NCBI RefSeq assembly: GCF_002379585.1
Contig: NZ_DFUE01000084.1
Location: 1-43,398 of the forward strand
Length of the DNA: 43,398 nt
Direction of reading: 5' to 3'
Source: Pseudomonas sp. UBA4194
Lineage (GTDB): Bacteria > Pseudomonadota > Gammaproteobacteria > Pseudomonadales > Pseudomonadaceae
A program made the translations under genes and the position numbers. Shown piece by piece: positions 21,896-30,497 of the stretch (positions within the stretch are counted from its first letter, which is position 1; every line of letters starts with the position of its first letter). The notes below the pieces were generated by a model, which made no database searches, had not been told where the DNA came from, and saw only the letters and a program-made list of their open reading frames with translations.

Positions 21896-21924
21896 GTGAC
21901 TTCTTGAGTTTGACCCACTAGAAT
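21896..21924 (+). promoter_or_regulatory. Candidate tig promoter
   Basis: A -10 TAGAAT at 21919-21924 is preceded by GTGACT at 21896-21901 with a 17-base spacer, about 60 bases before the tig start. The -35 matches only four of six positions. Confidence 0.35.
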
Positions 21925-21984
21925 GCTTGCCCTTGATCTGGGGTCGGAAATGGCCGGCTAACGTCTGTGCAACGAGGAAAATCC

Positions 21985-23295
21985 ATGCAAGTTTCTGTTG
22001 AAAACACTTCCGCTCTCGAGCGCCGCATGACCATCGGCGTTCCTGCCGAGCGCATCGAGGCCGAAGTCAACAAGCGTCTGCAACAGACCGCCCGTAACGC
22101 CAAGATCCCGGGCTTCCGTCCAGGCAAGGTGCCTATGAGCGTCATCCGTCAGCGCTACGAGGCTGACGCACGCCAGGAAGCCCTGGGCAACGTGATTCAG
22201 GCTTCTTTCTACGAAGCCGTGGTCGAGCAGAAGCTCAACCCAGCCGGCGCCCCTGCCGTCGAGCCTAAAGTGTTCGAAAAAGGCAAGGACCTGGAATACA
22301 TCGCAACGTTCGAAGTGTTCCCCGAGTTCGAAGTCGGTGCATTCGACACCATCGAAGTCGAGCGTTTGAGCGCCGAGGTTGCCGATAGCGACCTGGACAA
22401 CATGCTGGAAATCCTGCGCAAGCAGAACGTTCGTTACGAGCAGGCCGAGCGCGCTGCCCAGAACGAAGACCAGCTGAACATCGACTTCGTCGGCAAGATC
22501 GAAGGTGAAGCGTTCTCCGGTGGTTCGGCTACCGGCACCCAGCTGGTGCTGGGCTCGGGCCGCATGATTCCGGGCTTCGAAGATGGCCTGGTCGGCGCCA
22601 AGGCCGGTGAAGAGAAGGTCCTGAACCTGAACTTCCCCGAGGACTACCAGAACCTGGAGCTGGCCGGCAAGGCCGCCGAGTTCACCGTTACCGTCAACAG
22701 CGTTTCGGAACCCAAGCTGCCTGAGCTGACCGAAGAATTCTTCGCCCAGTTCGGCATCAAGGAAACCGGCCTGGACGGTTTCCGCGCCGAAGTTCGCAAG
22801 AACATGGAGCGCGAGCTGCGTCAGGCGATCAAGGCCAAGGTCAAGAACCAGGTCATGGACGGTCTGGTTGCCACCAACCCGATCGAAGTGCCGAAGGCGC
22901 TGCTGGACAACGAAGTCGACCGTCTGCGCGTACAAGCCGTGCAGCAGTTCGGTGGCAACATCAAGCCTGACCAGCTGCCGGCCGAGCTGTTCACCGAGCA
23001 AGCCAAGCGCCGCGTCGTGCTGGGTCTGATCGTGGCCGAAGTGGTCAAGCAGAACGAGCTCAAGCCTGACGAAGCCCGCGTTCGCGAGCTGATCCAGGAG
23101 ATGGCTTCGGCCTATCAGGAGCCTGAGCAGGTTGTAGCCTGGTACTACAAAAATGAAGAACAGCTGAACGAAGTCCGTTCGGTTGTGCTGGAAGAACAAG
23201 TTGTGGATACTGTTCTGCAGAAAGCCAAGGTGACCGACAAGTCGGTCTCTTACGAAGAAGCGGTCAAACCGGCGGAAGCAGCACAAGCCGAGTGA
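21985..23295 (+). CDS. tig: Trigger factor
   Basis: A 436-residue ribosome-associated chaperone and prolyl isomerase. The N-terminal ribosome-binding domain carries the signature loop GFRPGKVPM (about residues 44-52). An FKBP-type PPIase domain follows (QLNIDFVGKIEGEAFSGG, PGFEDGLVGAKAGEEKVLNLNFPEDY), then the helical substrate-cradling arms. It acts first on nascent chains. The start at 21985 has GAGGA upstream and begins MQVSVENTS as in other pseudomonads; the GTG at 21967 would put the ribosome site inside the gene. It heads the tig-clpP-clpX-lon block. Confidence 0.96.
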   Translation: MQVSVENTSALERRMTIGVPAERIEAEVNKRLQQTARNAKIPGFRPGKVPMSVIRQRYEADARQEALGNVIQASFYEAVVEQKLNPAGAPAVEPKVFEKGKDLEYIATFEVFPEFEVGAFDTIEVERLSAEVADSDLDNMLEILRKQNVRYEQAERAAQNEDQLNIDFVGKIEGEAFSGGSATGTQLVLGSGRMIPGFEDGLVGAKAGEEKVLNLNFPEDYQNLELAGKAAEFTVTVNSVSEPKLPELTEEFFAQFGIKETGLDGFRAEVRKNMERELRQAIKAKVKNQVMDGLVATNPIEVPKALLDNEVDRLRVQAVQQFGGNIKPDQLPAELFTEQAKRRVVLGLIVAEVVKQNELKPDEARVRELIQEMASAYQEPEQVVAWYYKNEEQLNEVRSVVLEEQVVDTVLQKAKVTDKSVSYEEAVKPAEAAQAE

Positions 23296-23320
23296 TCGTT
23301 CTCTGACGTTCGAAAACACC

Positions 23321-23348
23321 CATAAGCCAGCCTTCGTGCTGGCTTATG
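23321..23348 (+). terminator. Strong hairpin between tig and clpP
   Basis: CATAAGCCAGC and GCTGGCTTATG form a perfect 11-bp stem with a six-base loop. The following TGTGTATTC is not a proper T run, so it may attenuate or protect transcript ends rather than end transcription fully. Confidence 0.55.
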
Positions 23349-23387
23349 TGTATTCAAGACATGACTATTTGGGAGTGAGTGCGAGAC

Positions 23388-24029
23388 ATGTCCCGCAATT
23401 CTTATATTCAGCAGAGCTCTGACATCCAGGCCGCAGGCGGTCTGGTCCCGATGGTTATCGAGCAATCCGCTCGTGGCGAACGCGCCTACGACATCTACTC
23501 GCGTCTGCTCAAGGAGCGAGTGATCTTCCTGATTGGCCCTGTCGAAGACTACATGGCCAACCTGGTAGCGGCACAGTTGCTGTTCCTTGAAGCGGAAAAC
23601 CCGGACAAGGACATCCATCTCTACATCAACTCACCCGGCGGTTCGGTGACTGCAGGCATGTCGATCTACGACACCATGCAGTTCATCAAGCCAGACGTTT
23701 CCACCACCTGCATCGGTCAGGCCTGCAGCATGGGCGCGTTCCTGCTGGCGGGCGGCGCTGCTGGCAAGCGTCACTGCCTGCCGAACTCGCGGATGATGAT
23801 TCACCAGCCGTTGGGCGGTTTCCAGGGCCAGGCGTCGGACATCGACATCCATGCCAAGGAAATCCTGTCCATTCGTCATCGCCTCAACTCGCTGCTGGCC
23901 CATCACACCGGCCAAAGCCTGGAAACCATTGAGCGCGATACCGAGCGTGACAACTTCATGAGTGCCGAACGTGCCGCCGAATACGGCCTGATCGACTCCG
24001 TGATGCACAAGCGTCACATGCCGGCCTGA
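23388..24029 (+). CDS. clpP: ATP-dependent Clp protease proteolytic subunit
   Basis: A 213-residue serine peptidase that forms the double-heptamer chamber fed by ClpX or ClpA. The triad is Ser114 (GQACSMGAF), His139 (MMIHQPLGG) and Asp188 (ERDTERDNF). The short N-terminal stretch before the mature sequence should be self-processed. ATG at 23388 has GGGAG/GAG-type sequence upstream and matches the usual Pseudomonas start MSRNSYIQ. It lies between tig and clpX, its unfoldase partner. Confidence 0.96.
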   Translation: MSRNSYIQQSSDIQAAGGLVPMVIEQSARGERAYDIYSRLLKERVIFLIGPVEDYMANLVAAQLLFLEAENPDKDIHLYINSPGGSVTAGMSIYDTMQFIKPDVSTTCIGQACSMGAFLLAGGAAGKRHCLPNSRMMIHQPLGGFQGQASDIDIHAKEILSIRHRLNSLLAHHTGQSLETIERDTERDNFMSAERAAEYGLIDSVMHKRHMPA

Positions 24030-24043
24030 GCCCTTCAATAACG

Positions 24044-24066
24044 GGTAGCAGGGTTGACCTGCTACC
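24044..24066 (+). terminator. Hairpin between clpP and clpX
   Basis: GGTAGCAGG and CCTGCTACC form a perfect 9-bp stem around GTTGA, just after the clpP stop. No T run follows. It may reduce read-through from clpP, leaving clpX to its own promoter at 24073. Confidence 0.45.
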
Positions 24067-24072
24067 TGTGCA

Positions 24073-24101
24073 CTTGAAAAAGCCCGTGATTGCCTTCATC
24101 T
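24073..24101 (+). promoter_or_regulatory. Candidate heat-shock (sigma-32) promoter of clpX
   Basis: CTTGAAA at 24073-24079 is a perfect sigma-32 -35 element. After 14 bases comes CTTCATCT at 24094-24101, which matches the -10 consensus CCCCATNT except at two positions. It lies directly after the clpP hairpin and 35 bases before the clpX start. Confidence 0.45.
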
Positions 24102-24135
24102 TGTGTTGCAAGCCTATCGGATTTGGATCGATCGA

Positions 24136-25422
24136 ATGACTGACACCCGCAACGGCGAGGACAACGGCAACAAACTGCTCTATTGCTCCTTCTGCGGCAA
24201 AAGCCAGCATGAAGTGCGCAAATTGATTGCCGGCCCCTCGGTCTTTATCTGCGACGAGTGCGTCGACCTGTGCAACGACATCATCCGTGAGGAGGTGCAG
24301 GAAGCCCAGGCCGAAAGCAGCGCGCATAAATTGCCCTCGCCCAAAGAAATAAGCGGCATCCTGGATCAGTACGTGATTGGCCAGGAACGCGCGAAGAAGG
24401 TGCTTGCCGTAGCGGTGTACAACCACTACAAGCGCCTGAACCAACGTGACAAGAAAAACGACGACGTCGAGCTTGGCAAGAGCAACATCCTGCTGATCGG
24501 GCCTACCGGTTCGGGCAAGACGCTGCTGGCCGAAACCCTGGCCCGTCTGCTCAACGTCCCCTTCACCATCGCTGACGCGACCACACTGACCGAAGCCGGT
24601 TATGTGGGTGAGGATGTCGAGAACATCATTCAGAAGCTGTTGCAGAAGTGCGACTACGACGTGGAAAAGGCCCAGATGGGCATTGTCTACATCGACGAGA
24701 TCGACAAGATCTCGCGCAAGTCGGACAACCCGTCCATCACCCGGGACGTTTCCGGTGAAGGCGTGCAGCAGGCGTTGCTGAAGTTGATCGAGGGCACCGT
24801 TGCCTCGGTACCACCGCAAGGTGGGCGCAAACATCCCCAGCAGGAATTCCTGCAAGTGGATACGCGCAACATCCTGTTCATCTGTGGCGGCGCGTTCTCT
24901 GGCCTGGAAAAGGTCATCCAGAATCGCTCCACCCAGGGCGGCATCGGCTTCGGCGCCGAAGTTCGCAGCAAGCAGGAAGGCAAGAAAGTCGGCGAGTCGC
25001 TGCGTGAAGTCGAGCCGGACGATCTGGTCAAGTTTGGCCTGATCCCCGAGTTCGTCGGTCGTCTGCCGGTCCTCGCGACCCTGGACGAACTGGATGAGGC
25101 TGCATTGATGCAGATTCTCACCGAGCCGAAGAACGCGCTGACCAAGCAATACGGCAAGCTGTTCGAGATGGAAGGCGTCGACCTTGAGTTCCGCAGCGAT
25201 GCGCTCAAGTCGGTTGCCCGCAGGGCGCTGGAGCGTAAAACCGGTGCTCGAGGCCTGCGTTCCATCCTCGAAGGTATCCTGCTCGATACCATGTACGAAA
25301 TTCCTTCGCAGACCGATGTAAGCAAAGTGGTCATCGACGAAAGTGTGATCGAGGGGACGTCCAAGCCGCTGTTGATCTACGAAAACAGCGAGCCGCCGGC
25401 CAAGGCAGCACCCGACGCATAA
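24136..25422 (+). CDS. clpX: ATP-dependent Clp protease unfoldase subunit ClpX
   Basis: A 428-residue AAA+ unfoldase that recognises tagged substrates, such as ssrA-tagged proteins, and threads them into ClpP. The N-terminal zinc-binding domain has Cys17, Cys20, Cys39 and Cys42. Walker A is GPTGSGKT (about 121-128) and Walker B is IVYIDEIDKI. The pore loop (GYVGEDVE) and the ClpP-docking IGF loop (GGIGFGAEV) are present. The start at 24136 gives the usual MTDTRNGEDNGNKLLYCSFCG N-terminus. Confidence 0.96.
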   Translation: MTDTRNGEDNGNKLLYCSFCGKSQHEVRKLIAGPSVFICDECVDLCNDIIREEVQEAQAESSAHKLPSPKEISGILDQYVIGQERAKKVLAVAVYNHYKRLNQRDKKNDDVELGKSNILLIGPTGSGKTLLAETLARLLNVPFTIADATTLTEAGYVGEDVENIIQKLLQKCDYDVEKAQMGIVYIDEIDKISRKSDNPSITRDVSGEGVQQALLKLIEGTVASVPPQGGRKHPQQEFLQVDTRNILFICGGAFSGLEKVIQNRSTQGGIGFGAEVRSKQEGKKVGESLREVEPDDLVKFGLIPEFVGRLPVLATLDELDEAALMQILTEPKNALTKQYGKLFEMEGVDLEFRSDALKSVARRALERKTGARGLRSILEGILLDTMYEIPSQTDVSKVVIDESVIEGTSKPLLIYENSEPPAKAAPDA

Positions 25423-25447
25423 GTCGACAATGTGGGTTGGAAAGAGG

Positions 25448-25475
25448 AAGGGGCCTACGGGCCCCTTTCGTTTTT
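25448..25475 (+). terminator. Rho-independent terminator after clpX
   Basis: AAGGGGCC at 25448-25455 and GGCCCCTT at 25460-25467 form a stable stem around TACG, followed shortly by TTTTT at 25471-25475. It separates clpX from lon. Confidence 0.85.
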
Positions 25476-25486
25476 CAGCCAGCGAG

Positions 25487-25515
25487 CTTGTATTTTCGGG
25501 GGGGTGCCCCCACAT
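25487..25515 (+). promoter_or_regulatory. Candidate heat-shock (sigma-32) promoter of lon
   Basis: CTTGTAT at 25487-25493, a 14-base spacer, then CCCCACAT at 25508-25515, which matches CCCCATNT at all but one position. The spacer equals that of the clpX candidate. lon is a heat-shock gene in enterobacteria. A perfect TTGACA at 25515-25520 overlaps it and could also serve a sigma-70 promoter, although I see no good -10 for it. Confidence 0.5.
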
Positions 25516-25574
25516 TGACAGCAAGCTCAATTCCATCTGTTTACGGCCATCAGGGCCGCTGTAGAGGCGAAATC

Positions 25575-27971
25575 ATGAAGACAACCATCGAATTGCCTCT
25601 CCTGCCATTGCGTGATGTCGTCGTATATCCGCATATGGTTATCCCGCTGTTCGTGGGACGTGAGAAGTCCATCGAGGCCCTCGAGGCTGCGATGTCCGGC
25701 GAGAAGCAGATCCTTTTGCTGGCGCAAAGGAATCCGGCCGATGATGATCCAGGTGAAGACGCTCTTTACCGTGTCGGTACTGTCGCTACCGTGTTGCAAC
25801 TGCTCAAGCTGCCGGACGGCACCGTCAAGGTGCTGGTGGAGGGCGAGCAGCGTGGCAGCGTCGAGCAGTTCATCGAGGTGGACGGACACATCCGCGCCGA
25901 AGTGCAACTGATCGACGAAGTCGACGCCCCTGATCGCGAATCCGAAGTGTTCGTGCGCAGCCTGCTGGCTCAGTTCGAGCAATACGTGCAGTTGGGCAAG
26001 AAGGTGCCGGCCGAAGTGCTGTCGTCGCTCAACAGCATCGACGAGCCAGGCCGCTTGGTCGACACCATGGCCGCCCATATGGCCCTGAAGATCGAGCAGA
26101 AGCAGGACATCCTCGAAATCATCGACCTGTCGGCCCGTGTCGAACACGTGCTGGCGTTGCTCGATGGCGAGATCGACCTGTTGCAGGTCGAAAAGCGCAT
26201 TCGCGGCCGCGTCAAGAAGCAAATGGAGCGCAGCCAGCGTGAGTATTATCTGAATGAGCAGATGAAGGCCATTCAGAAAGAGCTGGGCGACAGCGAGGAA
26301 GGCCACAACGAAGTCGAAGAGCTGAAGAAGCGCATCGACGCCGCCGGTCTGCCCAAGGACGCCCTGGCCAAGGCCACTGCGGAGTTGAACAAGCTCAAGC
26401 AGATGTCGCCGATGTCCGCCGAAGCCACCGTGGTGCGTACCTACATCGACTGGCTGGTGCAGGTGCCTTGGAAAGCTCAGAGCAAGGTCCGTCTGGATCT
26501 GGCCCGCGCCGAAAGCATCCTGGACGCCGACCACTACGGTCTGGAAGAAGTCAAGGAGCGCATCCTCGAGTACCTCGCCGTGCAGAAGCGGGTGAAGAAA
26601 ATCCGTGGCCCGGTGCTGTGCCTGGTCGGTCCACCGGGTGTGGGCAAGACGTCCCTGGCGGAGTCCATCGCTCACGCCACCAACCGCAAGTTCGTGCGCA
26701 TGGCCCTGGGCGGCGTTCGTGACGAGGCCGAGATTCGCGGCCATCGTCGTACCTACATCGGCTCCATGCCTGGCCGTCTGATTCAGAAGATGACCAAGGT
26801 AGGCGTGCGCAACCCGCTGTTCCTGCTCGATGAAATCGACAAGATGGGCAGCGACATGCGCGGCGATCCTGCCTCGGCATTGCTCGAGGTGCTGGACCCG
26901 GAGCAGAACCACAATTTCAACGACCATTACCTGGAAGTCGACTACGACCTTTCCGACGTGATGTTCCTCTGCACGTCCAACTCGATGAACATCCCGCCAG
27001 CCTTGCTGGACCGGATGGAAGTCATTCGTCTGCCGGGTTACACCGAAGACGAGAAGATCAACATCGCCACCAAGTACCTGTCGCCCAAGCAGATCGAGGC
27101 GAACGGCCTGAAGAAGGGCGAAGTGCAGATCGACGTCGAGGCCATTCGCGACATCATCCGCTACTACACCCGCGAAGCTGGCGTGCGGGGCCTGGAGCGT
27201 CAGATCGCCAAGGTGTGCCGCAAGGTGGTCAAGGAACACGCCCACGAGAAGAAATTCAGCGTCAAGGTGACCTCCGAGTCTCTCGAGCACCTGCTGGGTG
27301 TGCGCAAGTTCCGCTACGGCCTGGCCGAGCAGCAGGATCAGATCGGTCAAGTGACCGGTCTGGCCTGGACGCAGGTCGGTGGTGAGTTGCTGACCATCGA
27401 GGCTGCCGTGGTCCCCGGCAAGGGTCAGCTGATCAAGACCGGTTCGCTGGGCGACGTGATGGTCGAGTCCATTACTGCCGCGCAGACCGTGGTCCGCAGT
27501 CGTGCCAAGAGCCTGGGTATTCCTCTGGACTTCCACGAGAAGCGCGATACGCACATTCACATGCCGGAAGGCGCGACCCCGAAAGATGGTCCTAGCGCTG
27601 GCGTGGGCATGTGCACGGCGCTGGTTTCCGCTCTCACGCAGATTCCGGTACGCGCCGATGTGGCCATGACGGGTGAGATCACCTTGCGTGGTCAGGTACT
27701 GGCTATTGGTGGTTTGAAGGAAAAATTGTTGGCCGCGCATCGGGGGGGGATCAAGACTGTGATCATTCCCGAAGAGAACGTACGCGACCTCAAGGAAATT
27801 CCGGACAACATCAAACAGGATCTTCAGATTAAACCTGTTAAATGGATTGACGAAGTCCTGCAAATTGCGCTGCAATACGCCCCGGAGCCCTTGCCCGATG
27901 TGGCTCCCGAGATAGTCGCCAAGGATGAGAAACGCGATTCGGATTCCAAGGAAAGAATCAGCACGCATTGA
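25575..27971 (+). CDS. lon: ATP-dependent protease La (Lon)
   Basis: A 798-residue cytoplasmic AAA+ protease that degrades misfolded and regulatory proteins. The N-terminal substrate-recognition domain (LPLLPLRDVVVYPHMVIPLFVGR) and a coiled-coil linker precede the ATPase with Walker A GPPGVGKTS and Walker B LFLLDEIDKM. The C-terminal peptidase has catalytic Ser674 (KDGPSAGVG) and Lys about 717 (GGLKEKLLAAHR). Length equals other Pseudomonas Lon proteins. ATG at 25575 is preceded by AGAGG; the longer frame to 25437 would cover the terminator and promoter. Confidence 0.96.
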   Translation: MKTTIELPLLPLRDVVVYPHMVIPLFVGREKSIEALEAAMSGEKQILLLAQRNPADDDPGEDALYRVGTVATVLQLLKLPDGTVKVLVEGEQRGSVEQFIEVDGHIRAEVQLIDEVDAPDRESEVFVRSLLAQFEQYVQLGKKVPAEVLSSLNSIDEPGRLVDTMAAHMALKIEQKQDILEIIDLSARVEHVLALLDGEIDLLQVEKRIRGRVKKQMERSQREYYLNEQMKAIQKELGDSEEGHNEVEELKKRIDAAGLPKDALAKATAELNKLKQMSPMSAEATVVRTYIDWLVQVPWKAQSKVRLDLARAESILDADHYGLEEVKERILEYLAVQKRVKKIRGPVLCLVGPPGVGKTSLAESIAHATNRKFVRMALGGVRDEAEIRGHRRTYIGSMPGRLIQKMTKVGVRNPLFLLDEIDKMGSDMRGDPASALLEVLDPEQNHNFNDHYLEVDYDLSDVMFLCTSNSMNIPPALLDRMEVIRLPGYTEDEKINIATKYLSPKQIEANGLKKGEVQIDVEAIRDIIRYYTREAGVRGLERQIAKVCRKVVKEHAHEKKFSVKVTSESLEHLLGVRKFRYGLAEQQDQIGQVTGLAWTQVGGELLTIEAAVVPGKGQLIKTGSLGDVMVESITAAQTVVRSRAKSLGIPLDFHEKRDTHIHMPEGATPKDGPSAGVGMCTALVSALTQIPVRADVAMTGEITLRGQVLAIGGLKEKLLAAHRGGIKTVIIPEENVRDLKEIPDNIKQDLQIKPVKWIDEVLQIALQYAPEPLPDVAPEIVAKDEKRDSDSKERISTH

Positions 27972-27983
27972 GCCTGTATTTGA

Positions 27984-28056
27984 CCGGGTGGCTTTCTTGA
28001 CAGCTTTTTAGAGCCCTTGTTATAAAGCGGCACTTGCTGTGAAGGCAGCCACCCGG
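27984..28056. promoter_or_regulatory. 10-bp inverted repeat bracketing the hupB promoter
   Basis: CCGGGTGGCT at 27984-27993 is the exact reverse complement of AGCCACCCGG at 28047-28056. The arms flank the hupB promoter, with 53 bases between them. They could be a regulator's two operators or the base of a long RNA hairpin in the lon 3' end. Confidence 0.4.
27997..28026 (+). promoter_or_regulatory. Strong sigma-70 promoter of hupB
   Basis: TTGACA at 27997-28002 and TATAAA at 28021-28026 with an 18-base spacer, plus TG at 28018-28019 giving an extended -10. The hupB GTG lies 87 bases downstream of the -10, so the transcript has a leader of about 80 bases. Confidence 0.75.
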
Positions 28057-28112
28057 CGCCCGTTTCACCACATACTTAGAAACAACTCAAAATAGATATA
28101 AGGGGACTTATA

Positions 28113-28385
28113 GTGAACAAGTCGGAACTGATTGATGCAATCGCCGCATCTGCTGATATCTCCAAAGCTACAGCTGGCAAGGCGCTGGACGCAGTGATCG
28201 AATCTGTCACAGGTGCCCTGAAGGCCGGTGATTCCGTTGTCCTCGTTGGCTTCGGCACTTTCTCCGTTACCGATCGCCCTGCACGTACCGGCCGCAACCC
28301 GCAAACCGGCAAGGCCCTGGAAATCGCGGCCGCCAAGAAGCCTAGCTTCAAAGCCGGTAAAGCCCTGAAAGAAGCTTGCAACTAA
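28113..28385 (+). CDS. hupB: DNA-binding protein HU-beta
   Basis: A 90-residue nucleoid protein of exact HU length. It contains the dimerising helices, the GFGTFSV turn and the DNA-binding arm with RPARTGRNPQTGKALEIAAAKKPSFKAGKALK. It bends DNA non-specifically and shapes the chromosome. It begins with GTG behind AGGGGA. Its position just after lon is conserved in many Proteobacteria, and E. coli HU-beta is a Lon neighbour as well. Confidence 0.95.
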   Translation: MNKSELIDAIAASADISKATAGKALDAVIESVTGALKAGDSVVLVGFGTFSVTDRPARTGRNPQTGKALEIAAAKKPSFKAGKALKEACN

Positions 28386-28466
28386 GCTTCGGCCAAGCCT
28401 TTGCTACCCGCCGCGTGGCGATGCCCGCACGGGGAGCGGAGCTGAAACAGCTCCGCGAGTTACGAG

Positions 28467-28496
28467 AAGGCGCATCCTCGGATGCGCCTTTCTTCT
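28467..28496 (+). terminator. Rho-independent terminator after hupB
   Basis: AAGGCGCATC at 28467-28476 and GATGCGCCTT at 28481-28490 form a perfect 10-bp stem around CTCG, followed by a pyrimidine-rich TCTTCT tail. Confidence 0.75.
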
Positions 28497-28556
28497 ATCC
28501 GGATTCCTATTACTCTCCGCGGTCGCTTCATCTGTACGACCGTTTTCGGGGGACGC

Positions 28557-30431
28557 ATGCTGCAGAACATCAGGGATAACTCCCAAGGCTGGATTGCCAA
28601 GAGCATCATCGGTCTGATCATCGTGTTGATGGCGCTGACCGGCTTCGATGCCATTTTCCAGGCCACCAGCCACAGCCAGGACGCTGCCAAGGTCAACGGT
28701 GACGAAATCACCTTGAACGAACTGAGCCAGGCCACCGAAATGCAACGCCGCCAGCTGATGCAACAGCTGGGCAAGGATTTCGATCCCGCACTGCTGGACG
28801 ACAGAATGCTGCGTGAATCGGCCCTCAAAGGCCTGATCGATCGCAAGCTGCTGCTTCAGGGCGCACATGACGCCAAGTTTGCTTTTTCCGAAGGCGCACT
28901 GGATCAGGTCATGCTGCAAACGCCTGAGTTTCAGGTCGACGGCAAGTTCAGCGCCGAGCGCTTCGATCAGGTGATCCGCCAGATGGGCTATGGCCGTCTG
29001 CAGTTCCGCCAGATGCTCGCCGAAGAAATGCTCATCGGTCAGCTGCGCGCCGGGCTGGCGGGCAGCAGCTTCGTCACCGACGCTCAGGTTGCTGCCTTCG
29101 CGCGACTGGAAAAGCAGACGCGTGACTTCGCCTCTCTGACCTTCAAGGCCGATCCGTCCACCGCCAAGGTCACCGACGACGAGATCAAGGCGCACTACGA
29201 CGAGCACGCCAAGGAGTTCATGAGCCCCGACCAGGTGGTCATCGACTACGTGGAGCTGAAAAAGTCGTCGTTCTTCGATCAGGTCACCGTCAAGGACGAA
29301 GACCTGCAGGACGCCTACCAGAAAGAAGTGGCGAACCTGTCCGAACAGCGTCGTGCCGGTCACATCCTCATCGAAGTCAATGACAAGGTGGACGATGCCC
29401 AGGCCAAGGCGAAGATCGAGGAAGTGCAGGCACGTCTGAACAAGGGTGAAGACTTCGCCAAGCTGGCCAGGGAATTCTCCCAGGACCCTGGCTCCGCCAA
29501 CAATGGCGGTGACCTGGGCTTCGCTGGCAACGGCGTCTACGACCCTGCCTTCGAGACCGCCCTGAATGCGCTGAGCAAGGGTCAGGTGTCGGCACCGGTA
29601 CGCACCGACTTCGGCTGGCACCTGATCAAGCTCGAAGACGTGCAGTCCCCGGACGTGCCCACCTTCGCCAGCCTCAAGGCCAAGCTGACCAGCGACCTGA
29701 AGACTCAGGAAGTCGAGCAGCGGTTCGTCACCGCCACCAAGCAACTGGAAGACTCGGCTTTCGAGGCTTCCGACCTGGCACAACCTGCTCAGGAACTGGG
29801 CTTGAAGGTGCAGACCTCCGAGCCGTTCGGCAAGGAAGGCGGCAACCAGGGCGTGGTCGCCAGCCGTGCCGTGGTGCAGGCTGCGTTCAGTCCGGAAGTG
29901 CTGGAAGAGGGTTCCAACAGCGCGGCGATCGAGCTGGACCCGGAAACCATGGTCGTGGTGCGGGTCAAGGAACACCGCAAGCCTGAGCAGCTGCCATTGG
30001 AAGCCGTGGCGGGTCCGATCAGGACCGAGCTGGCCAAACAGCATGCTGCGGCCGACGTGAAAGCCAAGGGCGAAGCGTTGATTGCTGGCTTGCGTGACGG
30101 CAAGGTGCCGCTGGCTGCCAGTCAGAATGGCCAGCCGTGGAAGGTCGCCGAGGCGGTCAGCCGCGGTCAGGAAGGCGTTGATCCCGTGGAGCTGCAGGCC
30201 CTGTTCCGCATGGCCAAGCCCAGCACCAAGGACAAGCCGGAGTTCAGCAGCGTTTCGCTCAAGGATGGCAGTTTCGTGATCCTGCGCCTGGACGGTGTGA
30301 ACGAGGCGGCTGCGCCGAGCGATGAAGAGAAGACCCAGTACCGCCGCTTCCTGGCATCGCGTATTGGCCAGCAGGACTTTGCGGCCTACCGCAAGTTGCT
30401 GGAAACCAAGGCGGACATCACCAAGTATTGA
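28557..30431 (+). CDS. ppiD: Periplasmic folding chaperone PpiD (SurA-like, parvulin domain)
   Basis: A 624-residue membrane-anchored periplasmic chaperone. The N-terminus is cytoplasmic (MLQNIRDNSQGWIAK), followed by one membrane helix at about 16-36. A SurA_N-like chaperone domain follows, then a parvulin domain at about 260-360 (RRAGHILIEV, SQDPGSANNGGDLGFAG, TDFGWHLIKLED) and a C-terminal chaperone segment. It helps secreted and outer-membrane proteins leave the Sec channel. ATG at 28557 has GGGGGA upstream and puts the membrane helix near the N-terminus. It is convergent with fabI. Confidence 0.94.
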   Translation: MLQNIRDNSQGWIAKSIIGLIIVLMALTGFDAIFQATSHSQDAAKVNGDEITLNELSQATEMQRRQLMQQLGKDFDPALLDDRMLRESALKGLIDRKLLLQGAHDAKFAFSEGALDQVMLQTPEFQVDGKFSAERFDQVIRQMGYGRLQFRQMLAEEMLIGQLRAGLAGSSFVTDAQVAAFARLEKQTRDFASLTFKADPSTAKVTDDEIKAHYDEHAKEFMSPDQVVIDYVELKKSSFFDQVTVKDEDLQDAYQKEVANLSEQRRAGHILIEVNDKVDDAQAKAKIEEVQARLNKGEDFAKLAREFSQDPGSANNGGDLGFAGNGVYDPAFETALNALSKGQVSAPVRTDFGWHLIKLEDVQSPDVPTFASLKAKLTSDLKTQEVEQRFVTATKQLEDSAFEASDLAQPAQELGLKVQTSEPFGKEGGNQGVVASRAVVQAAFSPEVLEEGSNSAAIELDPETMVVVRVKEHRKPEQLPLEAVAGPIRTELAKQHAAADVKAKGEALIAGLRDGKVPLAASQNGQPWKVAEAVSRGQEGVDPVELQALFRMAKPSTKDKPEFSSVSLKDGSFVILRLDGVNEAAAPSDEEKTQYRRFLASRIGQQDFAAYRKLLETKADITKY

Positions 30432-30447
30432 GGTGATGCACGTTCGA

Positions 30448-30479
30448 GCAAAAGGCCGCGTATGCGGCCTTTTGCTTTT
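30448..30479 (+). terminator. Rho-independent terminator after ppiD
   Basis: GCAAAAGGCCGC at 30448-30459 and GCGGCCTTTTGC at 30464-30475 form a perfect 12-bp stem around GTAT, followed by TTTT. Confidence 0.88.
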
Positions 30480-30497
30480 GTGGTGGCAGTGCTGCGG

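Noticed and set aside
21958..23319. 453-codon open frame antisense to tig
   Set aside because: Shadow of tig with repetitive hydrophobic composition and no motifs.
25527..27968. 813-codon open frame antisense to lon
   Set aside because: It mirrors the whole lon gene, has low-complexity His/Gln/Leu-rich translation and no family motifs. Long antisense frames are expected in GC-rich genes.
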